NCBI GenBank assembly: GCA_963820035.1
Contig: CAWFYK010000002.1
Span: 310,001-374,000, forward strand
Direction: 5' to 3'
Length of the DNA stretch: 64,000 nt
Origin: JAWWPG01 sp963820035
GTDB taxonomy: Bacteria; Actinomycetota; Actinomycetes; Propionibacteriales; Nocardioidaceae
Made by a program: the position numbers and the translations under genes. How positions within the stretch are numbered: position 1 is the stretch's first letter; the number at the start of each line of letters is the position of its first letter. Positions 9,256-17,165 of the stretch are shown here, one piece after another. The notes beneath the pieces are model-generated. The model was given only the letters and a program-made list of their open reading frames with translations. It was not told the origin of the DNA and made no database searches.

Positions 9256-9380
9256 GCGTGCTCCGGGGTCGGTGAAATTCCGAACCGGCGGTGATAGTCC
9301 GCGACCCGACCGCCTCCAGCGGCCGGTTGACCCGGTGAAACTCCGGGACCGACGGTTAAAGTCCGGATGGGAGGCGCACG
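9256..9380 (+). ncRNA. FMN riboswitch (RFN element)
   Basis: The conserved RFN blocks are all here in order: GGGGTCGGTGAAATTCC, ACCGGCGGTGATAGTCCGCGA, GGTGAAACTCCGG and GACCGACGGTTAAAGTCCGG, with a closing stem formed by CGTGC at the 5' end and GCACG at the 3' end. It lies in the 265-base gap between rpe and ribD. By family knowledge it binds FMN and turns down the riboflavin operon. A -10-like TACGCT at 9227-9232 could start the transcript. Confidence 0.96.
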
Positions 9381-9447
9381 AGGTCTGGTCGCGCTCACGC
9401 CCCTCGGGGCTGCGGGCGCCGCCTGTGACCGATCCTCCCTTCGCCCG

Positions 9448-9474
9448 CCTCGGGTCTCGCGACCGGACCGAGGA
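9448..9474 (+). promoter_or_regulatory. Hairpin covering the ribD ribosome site
   Basis: CCTCGG at 9448-9453 pairs with CCGAGG at 9468-9473, and the 3' arm overlaps GAGGA at 9470-9474, which sits 8 bases before the ribD ATG. This is the arrangement expected for a riboswitch that controls translation rather than termination. A second small hairpin, GCCCC-TC-GGGGC, occurs at 9399-9410 with no T-run. The pairing is read by eye; folding of the whole leader is not computed. Confidence 0.55.
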
Positions 9475-9482
9475 CAGGGCAG

Positions 9483-10505
9483 ATGGCGAATCGACCAGAG
9501 ATCGACGCGATGCGCCATGCGCTTGCGCTCGCTTCGGCGGTCGACCTCCGCCGCGATCGCAACCCCAGCGTGGGGGCGGTCGTGCTGTCGCCCGAGGGTG
9601 TCCAGCTCGCCGAAGGGGTCCACCGCGGATCGGGCAGTGTCCATGCTGAGGTGGCAGCGCTGGCAGCCGCCGGTGAGGCGGCTCGCGGCGCGACCGTCGT
9701 CGTGACGCTCGAGCCATGCAACCACTCGGGCCGCACGGGTCCGTGCACTCTCGCGCTCGTCCACGCCGGCGTCCGGCGGGTGGTCTATGCCCAGCCCGAC
9801 CCGAACCCCGCGGCGGCGGGTGGAGCCGAGACGCTGCGCGACCTCGGGGTCGACGTCGAGGCCGGCGTTCTCGAGGACGAGGCGACGGCGCTCAACCGCG
9901 GCTGGACCTCAGCCGTCGGTCAGGGACGGCCCTTCGTCACGTGGAAGTTCGCGGCGACCCTCGACGGTAGGTCGGCCGCGGCCGACGGGACGGCGCGCTG
10001 GATCACCGGTGCCGAGGCCCGCTCCGACGTCCACCGGTTCCGAGCGCAGAGTGACACCATCCTGGCCGGCACCGGCACGGTCACCGCTGACAACCCGAGG
10101 CTTACGGTGCGCGGCCCCGCGGACGAGGCCCTGCCGCGGGACCAGCAGCCGCTGCGCGCCGTGATGGGGCTGCGCGAGCTCGACCCGACGGCAGCAGTCT
10201 TCGACGATGCCGCCGACACGGTGCTGCTCCGAACTCGTGACCCCTGGCAGGCGCTTCGGGAGCTGGTCGACCTCGGCCGCAAGCAGGTCTGGCTCGAGGG
10301 CGGCCCGACGCTCGGAGCGGCCTTCTTGAAGGCCGGGCTCGTCGACGAGGTCGTCGCCTATCTCGCGCCGGCGCTGCTCGGCGGCGGCCGGCCGGCCGTA
10401 GCGGATCTCGGCATCTCCACGATCGCCGACGCGATGCGGCTGGAGCTGTTCGACGTCTGTCGGGTCGGCTCCGACGTTCGGCTCACGATGAGAGGACCAC
10501 ACTGA
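9483..10505 (+). CDS. ribD: Bifunctional diaminohydroxyphosphoribosylaminopyrimidine deaminase / 5-amino-6-(5-phosphoribosylamino)uracil reductase
   Basis: Carries out the second and third steps of riboflavin synthesis. The N-terminal deaminase has the zinc motif HAEVAAL and PCNHSGRTGPC; the C-terminal reductase has the NADPH-binding WKFAATLDGRSAAADG and a GGPTLGAAFLKAGLVDE segment. 340 residues is typical. ATG at 9483 follows GAGGACAGGG. First gene of the FMN-riboswitch-controlled operon; its stop overlaps the start of ribE by one base. Confidence 0.95.
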   Translation: MANRPEIDAMRHALALASAVDLRRDRNPSVGAVVLSPEGVQLAEGVHRGSGSVHAEVAALAAAGEAARGATVVVTLEPCNHSGRTGPCTLALVHAGVRRVVYAQPDPNPAAAGGAETLRDLGVDVEAGVLEDEATALNRGWTSAVGQGRPFVTWKFAATLDGRSAAADGTARWITGAEARSDVHRFRAQSDTILAGTGTVTADNPRLTVRGPADEALPRDQQPLRAVMGLRELDPTAAVFDDAADTVLLRTRDPWQALRELVDLGRKQVWLEGGPTLGAAFLKAGLVDEVVAYLAPALLGGGRPAVADLGISTIADAMRLELFDVCRVGSDVRLTMRGPH

Positions 10506-11134
10506 TGTTCACCGGGATCGTCGAGGAGCTGGGCGAGGTGACGGCGCTGGAGGTGATGGGCGACTCGGCCCGGCTGACCGTGCGCGGGCCGCTCGTGACC
10601 GCGGACGCACGACACGGCGGCTCGATCGCCGTCAACGGCTGCTGCCTGACCGTCGTCGCTCACGACGGCGACACGTTCAGTGCCGATGTGATGCGGGAGA
10701 CGCTCGACCACACGTCACTCGGTGACCTGGGGCCGGGAAACCCGGTCAACCTGGAGCGGTGCGTGACGCCGGTCAGCCGGCTGGACGGCCATGTCGTGCA
10801 GGGGCACGTCGACGGTGTCGGCACCATCGTGTCCCGGGAGCGCAGCGAGCACTGGGACGTTGTCACGGTCACGGTGCCGAACGACCTGATCCGTTACGTC
10901 GCCCTCAAGGGATCGGTCGCCCTCGACGGCGTCTCACTGACGGTCTCGGCGCTCGATGACCGGATCTCCACCCTCTCGGTCAGCCTGATCCCCACCACGC
11001 TGGCCCTCACGACCTTGGGGACCAAAGCGCCCGGCGACCACGTCAACATCGAGGTCGACGTGATGGCGAAGTACGTCGAGCGGCTGCTCGCCGCCGAACC
11101 CGCACCGCAACCCACCACACAGGAGGACGGCTGA
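10505..11134 (+). CDS. ribE: Riboflavin synthase, alpha subunit
   Basis: Final step of riboflavin synthesis: dismutates two molecules of 6,7-dimethyl-8-ribityllumazine. The two lumazine-binding repeats are visible, the first beginning MFTGIVEELGEV with SIAVNGCCLTV, the second with GHVDGVGTI and GSVALDGVSLTV. 209 residues fits. ATG overlaps the ribD stop as TGATG, indicating coupled translation. Called ribC or ribE depending on species. Confidence 0.95.
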   Translation: MFTGIVEELGEVTALEVMGDSARLTVRGPLVTADARHGGSIAVNGCCLTVVAHDGDTFSADVMRETLDHTSLGDLGPGNPVNLERCVTPVSRLDGHVVQGHVDGVGTIVSRERSEHWDVVTVTVPNDLIRYVALKGSVALDGVSLTVSALDDRISTLSVSLIPTTLALTTLGTKAPGDHVNIEVDVMAKYVERLLAAEPAPQPTTQEDG

Positions 11135-11135
11135 G

Positions 11136-11846
11136 ATGGGACCTGTCAACTGGCTGCTTGACGGCACCTGGAACATCGACGGGCACCTCGTGCTCCACCG
11201 CGAGGTGTTCGGCAACGTGTTCGGGCTCGCGAGCGCGATCCTCGGCATGCGCCGGACCATCTGGGCCTGGCCGGTGGGCATCATCGGCAACGTCGTGCTC
11301 TTCACGGTGTTCGTCTCCGGCATCGCGGACAAGCCGCAGGTGCACGACCTGTGGGGCCAGGCCGGCCGCCAGGTCTTCTTCCTCATCGTGAGCGTCTACG
11401 GCTGGGTCCAGTGGTATCGCAACAAGCACAGCGGCACCGTCAGCGACGGCGCCGCGGTGAACCCGCGATGGGCCCGCGCCAACGAGCTGAGGGCGATGAT
11501 CGTGGCCGCGGTCGTGATGATGTTCGTCTTCTACTACTCGCTGCGCGCGCTCGGCTCCTTCGGACCGCTCGCCGACGCCTGGATCCTCACCGGCAGCATC
11601 CTGGCGACATTCGGGATGGCCCGCGGCTACGTGGAGTTCTGGTGGATCTGGATCGGGGTGGACGTGGTGGGGGTGCCGCTGCTCTACCAGGCGCAGTACT
11701 ACCCCAGTGCGGTGATGTACGTCGTCTACGGCGCCTTCTGCGTGGTCGGCTTCATCTCGTGGATCCGGGTGGAGCGGCGCGGCCGGTCGCCTCTCGTCGT
11801 CGGTAACCAGGGGGCCCTACCAGAGGATGCGATGACCAGTGCCTGA
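11136..11846 (+). CDS. ribM: PnuC-family transporter, probable riboflavin transporter RibM
   Basis: Integral membrane protein of 236 residues with about seven hydrophobic segments and the PnuC-type aromatic pattern (VYGWVQWYRNKH near residue 88-99, FWWIWIGVDVVGVPLLY in the C-terminal half). PnuC proteins normally carry nicotinamide riboside, but PnuC-like proteins placed inside riboflavin operons of Corynebacterium and Streptomyces are flavin transporters named RibM. Here it lies one base after ribE and overlaps ribBA, under the FMN riboswitch, so riboflavin is the best substrate guess; this is inference from context. Confidence 0.8.
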   Translation: MGPVNWLLDGTWNIDGHLVLHREVFGNVFGLASAILGMRRTIWAWPVGIIGNVVLFTVFVSGIADKPQVHDLWGQAGRQVFFLIVSVYGWVQWYRNKHSGTVSDGAAVNPRWARANELRAMIVAAVVMMFVFYYSLRALGSFGPLADAWILTGSILATFGMARGYVEFWWIWIGVDVVGVPLLYQAQYYPSAVMYVVYGAFCVVGFISWIRVERRGRSPLVVGNQGALPEDAMTSA

Positions 11847-13086
11847 CCTCCGTCTCGACACCATCGACCGGGCGATCCTCGACGTCGCCGCCGGCCGGCC
11901 CGTCGTCGTGGTCGACGACGAGGACCGCGAGAACGAGGGCGACCTCATCTTCGCGGCGAGCCTGGCCACTCCCGAGCTGCTCGGGTTCACCGTCCGGCAC
12001 TCCAGCGGGGTCGTCTGCGTCCCGATGGAGGGCGAGGCGCTGGACCGGCTCGCCGTACCGCTGATGACCCGCAACAACCGGGAGGCGATGCGCACCGCGT
12101 TCACGGTGTCCGTCGACGCCGCGGTGGGCGGCACCACCGGGATCTCCGCCGAGGACCGGACCCGGACGATCCGGGTGCTCGCCGACCCGGAGAGCGTCGC
12201 CGCCGACCTGGTGCAGCCAGGACACATCTTCCCGCTGCGCTACCGGGAGGGCGGAGTGCTGGTTCGACCGGGACACACCGAGGCCGCCGTCGACCTGGTC
12301 CGGCTTGCGGGCCTTCCGCCGGTCGGCGTGATCTGCGAGCTGGTCGCCGACGACGGCACGATGCGCCGTGGTCAGGACCTCCGTGCCTTCGCGGACTCTC
12401 ATGGGCTCGCCCTGGTGTCGATCGCCGACCTGGTGCAGTTCCGCCGTCACCACGAGCGCCGGGTGGAGCGGGTCGCGACGACGCGGCTGCCGACCGATCA
12501 CGGCGACTTCACCGTCGTCGGCTACCGCGACCTGTTCGACGGCACCGAGCTGCTGGCCCTGGTGCACGGCGACATCTCGAGTGGCGACGACGTGCTCGTC
12601 CGGCTGCACTCCGAGTGCCTCACCGGCGACGTGCTCGGGTCGCGTCGCTGCGACTGCGGCGAGCAGCTGCACGGGGCCATGGACGCGGTGGTCGCCGACG
12701 GCCGCGGGGTCGTGGTCTACCTTCGCGGACACGAGGGGAGGGGCATCGGCCTGCTCCACAAGCTCCGCGCCTACGCCCTCCAGGACGCCGGACTCGACAC
12801 CGTCGAGGCCAACATCGAGCTCGGCCTGCCCGCGGACGCCCGGGACTACACCGTGGGAGCCCACATCCTGACCGAGCTGGGGATCCGATCGGTCCGGCTG
12901 ATGACCAACAACCCGGCGAAGCAGCAGGCGCTCGTCGACAACGGCATCGAGGTCCGGGACCGGGTCACGGTGGCGGTGAGCATCCACGAGGACAACCGGC
13001 GCTACCTCGCGACGAAGCGGGACCGGATGGGCCATCTGCTCGACCATCCCGGGCTCGACGGGATCTCCACCGGGACCCGCCAGTGA
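11839..13086 (+). CDS. ribBA: Bifunctional 3,4-dihydroxy-2-butanone-4-phosphate synthase / GTP cyclohydrolase II
   Basis: Provides both precursors of riboflavin: the N-terminal RibB half converts ribulose 5-phosphate, the C-terminal RibA half opens GTP. RibB is marked by DDEDRENEGDL, GGTTGISAEDR and RPGHTEAAVDL; RibA by the zinc cysteines in HSECLTGDVLGSRRCDCG, then RGHEGRGIGLLHKLRAY and TNNPAKQ. 415 residues. GTG start overlaps the ribM stop by 8 bases. Confidence 0.95.
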   Translation: MPDLRLDTIDRAILDVAAGRPVVVVDDEDRENEGDLIFAASLATPELLGFTVRHSSGVVCVPMEGEALDRLAVPLMTRNNREAMRTAFTVSVDAAVGGTTGISAEDRTRTIRVLADPESVAADLVQPGHIFPLRYREGGVLVRPGHTEAAVDLVRLAGLPPVGVICELVADDGTMRRGQDLRAFADSHGLALVSIADLVQFRRHHERRVERVATTRLPTDHGDFTVVGYRDLFDGTELLALVHGDISSGDDVLVRLHSECLTGDVLGSRRCDCGEQLHGAMDAVVADGRGVVVYLRGHEGRGIGLLHKLRAYALQDAGLDTVEANIELGLPADARDYTVGAHILTELGIRSVRLMTNNPAKQQALVDNGIEVRDRVTVAVSIHEDNRRYLATKRDRMGHLLDHPGLDGISTGTRQ

Positions 13087-13568
13087 GTGGGTCGGGCCTG
13101 CCGTCGTTCGACACGCTCGACGCCCACGGGATGCGGGTCGCCATCGTCGCCTCGCGCTGGCATGACGAGGTGATGGCCGGGTTGGTCGACGGTGCGCAGC
13201 GGGCACTCGACGACGCGGGCGTCACCGACCGCGAGCTGGTGCGCGCGGCCGGCTGCTTCGAGGTGCCGCTGGTGGCGCAGGCGCTCGCAGCGCGGGGCTT
13301 CCAGGCCGTGGTGGCGCTCGGTGTCGTCGTACGCGGTGGGACGCCGCACTTCGACTACGTATGCCGGGCGGTGACGGATGGGCTCTCGCGGGTAACACTC
13401 GACTCCGGCGTCCCGGTCGGGTTCGGCATCCTCACCTGTGACGACAGCCAGCAGGCGCTGGACCGCGCCGGGCTCCCCGGGTCTCGCGAGGACAAGGGCT
13501 ACGAGGCTGCCCACGCGGCCATGTCGACCGCGCTGGTGCTCACCGAGGTCGCCGCGCTCGGCGCCTGA
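13083..13568 (+). CDS. ribH: 6,7-dimethyl-8-ribityllumazine synthase
   Basis: Condenses the two RibA/RibB-derived precursors into lumazine; assembles as a shell or pentamers in the cytoplasm. Conserved stretches: VAIVASRWHDEV, GCFEVPLVAQALA, GVVVRGGTPHFDYVC with the active-site histidine, and FGILTCDDSQQA. GTG 13083 overlaps the ribBA stop (GTGA) and gives 161 residues, the usual size; a longer open frame upstream is only the ribBA shadow. Last enzyme of the riboflavin operon. Confidence 0.94.
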   Translation: MSGSGLPSFDTLDAHGMRVAIVASRWHDEVMAGLVDGAQRALDDAGVTDRELVRAAGCFEVPLVAQALAARGFQAVVALGVVVRGGTPHFDYVCRAVTDGLSRVTLDSGVPVGFGILTCDDSQQALDRAGLPGSREDKGYEAAHAAMSTALVLTEVAALGA

Positions 13569-13605
13569 CGACGTGCGCCGTCCACTGGCGCTCTATGCTC
13601 GCCGG

Positions 13606-14064
13606 GTGGGCGACACCGTGGCGTTGCCGAAGGTCTATCGGCCACTCGGCGCCCGCATGGTGTCGGGTGTGGCGGGCGGCGTCCTCACGGTGATGTTCGT
13701 CGTCTTGTGGGTGATGCTGCCGTCGCACGTGAAGGCCGAGTTCGGCTGGTTCCAGCGCGGCACCCTGGTGGCGTTCTTCGTGGCCGTGATCGCCGTCCTC
13801 TACGGGATCTTCCGGACCCGCGTGACGGCGTCCGAGCGTGGCCTGAGCGTGACCAACGGCTACCGGCGGCACGAGTTCTACTGGGCGGAGGTGGTGGCCA
13901 TCTCGCTCAGCCAGCACCGGCCCTGGGCGATCGTCGACCTCACCGACGGCAGCACCGTCGCGCTGATGGCCCTGCAGTCGGCGGACGGCCCGCGTGCGAA
14001 CCGCTCGGCCCGGGAGATCTCCGGGCTGATCAGCGCCAGGTCGACCCCCGACCACGACTCCTGA
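13606..14064 (+). CDS. PH-domain membrane protein downstream of ribH (Rv1417-like)
   Basis: Small protein of 152 residues with two hydrophobic helices (MVSGVAGGVLTVMFVVLWVML and LVAFFVAVIAVLYGIF, each described by its core only) followed by a short beta-rich bacterial PH-type domain (VTASERGLSVTNG, FYWAEVVAISLSQ, IVDLTDGSTVALM). A protein of the same size and layout follows ribH in mycobacteria. GTG 13606 is chosen because a -10-like TATGCT at 13594-13599 lies 6 bases before it, suggesting a leaderless transcript independent of the riboswitch; GTG 13573 is the alternative. Role unknown. Confidence 0.75.
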   Translation: MGDTVALPKVYRPLGARMVSGVAGGVLTVMFVVLWVMLPSHVKAEFGWFQRGTLVAFFVAVIAVLYGIFRTRVTASERGLSVTNGYRRHEFYWAEVVAISLSQHRPWAIVDLTDGSTVALMALQSADGPRANRSAREISGLISARSTPDHDS

Positions 14065-14125
14065 GGACACGGGGGGTGCCTGAACGGCGCCGCCGTCGCT
14101 CGGCTCACTGCGCTACCGTCAATGG

Positions 14126-15802
14126 GTGGTGGATAGTGCCAACGATCGAGCGGTGGGTGGTCGTGAGTTGTCAGGTTCTCCGCCTGTGCGGGTCGCGGAC
14201 ATCCTCCGGCTCCCGGACTTCGGTGACGTGACGGTCGTGGCCGGCGGCACCGGCCTGGGCCGGACCGTGACGCGGGCCAACATCATGGAGGTGCCCGACA
14301 TCCTGCCGTGGGTCAAGCCCCACGAGCTGCTGCTGACGACCGGCTACCCGCTGCGCGATGTCTCGCAAGGTCTCGGCTCGCTGGTCCGCTCCCTCGACGA
14401 GGCCGGGGTCTCCGCACTCGCCGTCAAGCTGCGTCGCTATCTCCAGGAGCTCCCGGCGGACATGCTGGTCGAAGCTGACCGCCGAGGCTTTCCGGTGCTG
14501 CTGCTGCCCGACGGGACCGCCTTCGACGACCTGCTCAACGCGGTGCTGGGCGAGGTGCTCAACCGCCAGTCCACGATGCTGGAGCGCAGCGACGTGGTGC
14601 ACCGGGCGCTCGTCTCCGTGGCGCTCGACGGCGGCGGGCTCGACGAGCTCGTCACCGAGCTCACCGAGATGACCGGGCACGCCACCCTGGTCACCACGAC
14701 GGACGGTCGGGTTCTCGCCGAGGCGGGCGACCCAGAGGGCCTCGGCGCCCTCCGCACCGGCCTGATGTTCGACCCGTCCGGCCGCTTCCGGTCCGAACGC
14801 TTCTCACCCGGCAGCCATATCCTCCGCGACGCGGCGCTTGCCGTGGTGCCCGTCGTCGCCGGCAGGGTCGACCACGGCCGGCTGCTCGTCGTACGCCGCG
14901 ACGGTCCGGTCGACGACGGTGATATGCACATGCTCAGCCGCGCTGCCGGCGTCGTCGCCCTCGTGGTCACGAAGACGCTCGCGGTCCGAGGTGTCGAGGC
15001 GAAGTATCGCGGTGACTTCCTCCGCGAGGTGCTGCAAGGCCGGGCGGGAGCGACCGACGCCGTCGTCGAGCACGTCGCGTCACTCGGGTGGGACGTGGAC
15101 CGCCCCCTGGTCGTCGTCGTGGCCGCACTGGACGCGCTGGCCGGCGCGTCGTCGCCTCCCGTCGGCGAGCTGCGGGCCGCGCAGGAACGGTTCACCAACG
15201 CCTGGTCGACGGTCGTCGGCCACCTCGACCGGACGGCTCCGGTGGTCGGCTTCGGCCGCGAGATGGTCTGCCTGCTGCCGGTTCCGCGGGGCCGTTCCCT
15301 CGAGTCGCTCGTCGCGAAGCTGGTCGGGTCGGTCTCCGGCGACGGAGGTGGTGGGCGCAACGCGTACGCCACCGGCGTCAGCCGCGTCGTCGAGGCGGGC
15401 GGGATCCCGGCGGCCTACGAGCAGGCCTGCCGGGCGGTCCAGGTCGGCCGGCGGCTGCACGGCCCTTCTTCAGTGGCCCACTTCGACGAGCTCGGTACGT
15501 TTCGGCTGCTGAGTCTCGTGGAGAGCACGGACGAACTGCACAGCTTCGTAGCCGAGGTGCTGGGTGAGCTCGCGGCCGAAGACGATCCGGACGCCGCCGA
15601 CATGCGCGTCACCCTCCGGGTCCTGCTCGACACCAACATCAACGTCGCAGAGACGTCCCGGCAACTGCACTTCCACTACAACACGCTTCGCTACCGGATC
15701 GCCAAGCTGGAGCGTGCGGTCGGTCCGTTCACGACCGACCCCGACCTCCGGCTCGACCTCGCGCTCGCCCTGCGCGTGCTCCAGATGAAGGGTCTGACGT
15801 GA
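14126..15802 (+). CDS. PucR-family transcriptional regulator
   Basis: DNA-binding regulator of 558 residues with three parts: an N-terminal PucR-type sensor domain (RVADILRLPDFGDVTVVAGG to about residue 135), a middle CdaR/GGDEF-like region, and a C-terminal helix-turn-helix (NINVAETSRQLHFHYNTLRY). PucR itself controls purine catabolism in Bacillus; related proteins control ureide and other nitrogen-compound genes. The GTG start lies 6 bases after TACCGT (14114-14119), so the message may be leaderless. Its stop overlaps the next gene by 4 bases, so it is cotranscribed with the molybdenum hydroxylase it probably controls. Confidence 0.88.
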   Translation: MVDSANDRAVGGRELSGSPPVRVADILRLPDFGDVTVVAGGTGLGRTVTRANIMEVPDILPWVKPHELLLTTGYPLRDVSQGLGSLVRSLDEAGVSALAVKLRRYLQELPADMLVEADRRGFPVLLLPDGTAFDDLLNAVLGEVLNRQSTMLERSDVVHRALVSVALDGGGLDELVTELTEMTGHATLVTTTDGRVLAEAGDPEGLGALRTGLMFDPSGRFRSERFSPGSHILRDAALAVVPVVAGRVDHGRLLVVRRDGPVDDGDMHMLSRAAGVVALVVTKTLAVRGVEAKYRGDFLREVLQGRAGATDAVVEHVASLGWDVDRPLVVVVAALDALAGASSPPVGELRAAQERFTNAWSTVVGHLDRTAPVVGFGREMVCLLPVPRGRSLESLVAKLVGSVSGDGGGGRNAYATGVSRVVEAGGIPAAYEQACRAVQVGRRLHGPSSVAHFDELGTFRLLSLVESTDELHSFVAEVLGELAAEDDPDAADMRVTLRVLLDTNINVAETSRQLHFHYNTLRYRIAKLERAVGPFTTDPDLRLDLALALRVLQMKGLT

Positions 15803-16671
15803 AGCCGGCGCCGTTCGACTACTACCGGGCGGGAAGCGTCGAGGAGGCGGCAGAACTGCTGTCCCGAACCGGTGGGAAGGTGCTGGCCGGTGGACAGAGC
15901 CTGGTGCCGCTGATGTCGATGCGGCTCGCCTCACCGGCTGCCCTGGTGGACATCAACACCGTGCCCGGGCTCGACACGATCGAGGTCGACGCATCCGCGG
16001 TGCGGGTCGGAGCAACGGTGCGACACAGCGCGCTCGAGCTGCACGATGGCGCGTTCGCGGCGAATCCACTGCTGCGCAAGGCGTTGCAACAGGTGGCACA
16101 CCCGACGATCCGCAACCGAGGTACGACGGTCGGCAGCCTCGTGCACGCGGATCCAGCGGCGGAGCTGCCGGCTGTCCTCGTGTTGCTCGAGGGCAGCGTC
16201 GAGGTGGTCAGCGTCGGGGACCGCCGGCGGGTCGTCGAGGCGGCGGACCTCTTCTTGGGACCGCTGGAGGCCTCACTCGGGGAGGAAGAGATCGCGGTGG
16301 CCGCCACGTTTCCCAACCCCGATTCGGGGAGTGGGACCAGTTGGGTCGAGCTCGCGCGCCGGCACGGCGACTATGCAGTGGTCGGGGTCGGTGCCGTCGT
16401 CACGCTCGACCGCGATCGCCGCGTCGCCTCCGCCCGGCTGGCGCTTGTCAGCGTGGCCGATGTCCCGACGGTCGTGGACGTCTCGTCGACCTGCGCGGGT
16501 GCGGCGTACCCGAGCCTTGACTGGGCCGGCGCCGTTGAAGCCGTCGATGCGGCCATCGACCCGGAGAGCGACATCCACGCGAGCGCGCAGTACCGCCGCC
16601 ACCTGGCGAGCGCGCTCGTCAGCCGGGCGCTCGACGAGGCGGTCGCAGACGCAGCAGCCGGGAGGCCGTGA
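15799..16671 (+). CDS. Molybdenum hydroxylase FAD-binding (medium) subunit, CoxM/XdhB-like
   Basis: FAD subunit of a three-part molybdenum hydroxylase; passes electrons from the iron-sulfur subunit to an acceptor. The first FAD motif VLAGGQSLVPLMSMR is at about residues 29-43 and the second, TIRNRGTTVGSLVHADPAAE, at about 100-119. 290 residues is normal. GTG start overlaps the pucR stop (GTGA), and its own stop overlaps the small subunit start (TGATG), so three subunits plus regulator form one coupled operon. Confidence 0.92.
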   Translation: MKPAPFDYYRAGSVEEAAELLSRTGGKVLAGGQSLVPLMSMRLASPAALVDINTVPGLDTIEVDASAVRVGATVRHSALELHDGAFAANPLLRKALQQVAHPTIRNRGTTVGSLVHADPAAELPAVLVLLEGSVEVVSVGDRRRVVEAADLFLGPLEASLGEEEIAVAATFPNPDSGSGTSWVELARRHGDYAVVGVGAVVTLDRDRRVASARLALVSVADVPTVVDVSSTCAGAAYPSLDWAGAVEAVDAAIDPESDIHASAQYRRHLASALVSRALDEAVADAAAGRP

Positions 16672-17165
16672 TGGCAGAGTCCTTGCACCCCGTCACCCTG
16701 ACGATCAACGGGGTCCCACGCGACGTTCGGGTGCCGGCGCGTCGGCTGCTGTCCGATGCCCTGCGGCACGACATCGGGCTCACCGGGACTCATGTGGGGT
16801 GTGAGCACGGAGTGTGCGGCGCCTGCACGGTCCTCGTCGACGGCGCCCCGATGCGGTCGTGTCTGCTCTTCGCTGTCTCGGTGGACAGGGCCGAGATCAC
16901 CACCGTGGAAGGGTTCACGCGGCCGGACGGCTCACTGGGCCCGGTGCAGCAGGCATTCCAGGAGTGCCACGCGCTGCAATGCGGGTTCTGCACGCCGGGC
17001 TTCATCACGACGATCTCTGCCTTCCTCGAGACGAACACCGACCCCGACGAAGAGGAGGCCAGGCAGGCCATCAGCGGTAACCTGTGCCGCTGCACCGGCT
17101 ACCAGAACATCGTGGCAGCGGTGCAGCGTGCTGCCGAGATCGTCCGCGAGCGAGCGGAGCCCTGA
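16671..17165 (+). CDS. Molybdenum hydroxylase 2Fe-2S (small) subunit, CoxS/XdhC-type
   Basis: Iron-sulfur subunit with two [2Fe-2S] clusters. The plant-ferredoxin-type cluster cysteines lie in CEHGVCGACTVLVDG and the downstream SCLLF; the helical second cluster is CGFCTPGF plus CRCTGYQNIV. 164 residues is the usual length. ATG at 16671 is preceded by GGAGGCC; an in-frame GTG one codon earlier is less likely. Sits between the FAD and molybdenum subunits with one-base stop-start overlaps on both sides. Confidence 0.94.
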   Translation: MAESLHPVTLTINGVPRDVRVPARRLLSDALRHDIGLTGTHVGCEHGVCGACTVLVDGAPMRSCLLFAVSVDRAEITTVEGFTRPDGSLGPVQQAFQECHALQCGFCTPGFITTISAFLETNTDPDEEEARQAISGNLCRCTGYQNIVAAVQRAAEIVRERAEP

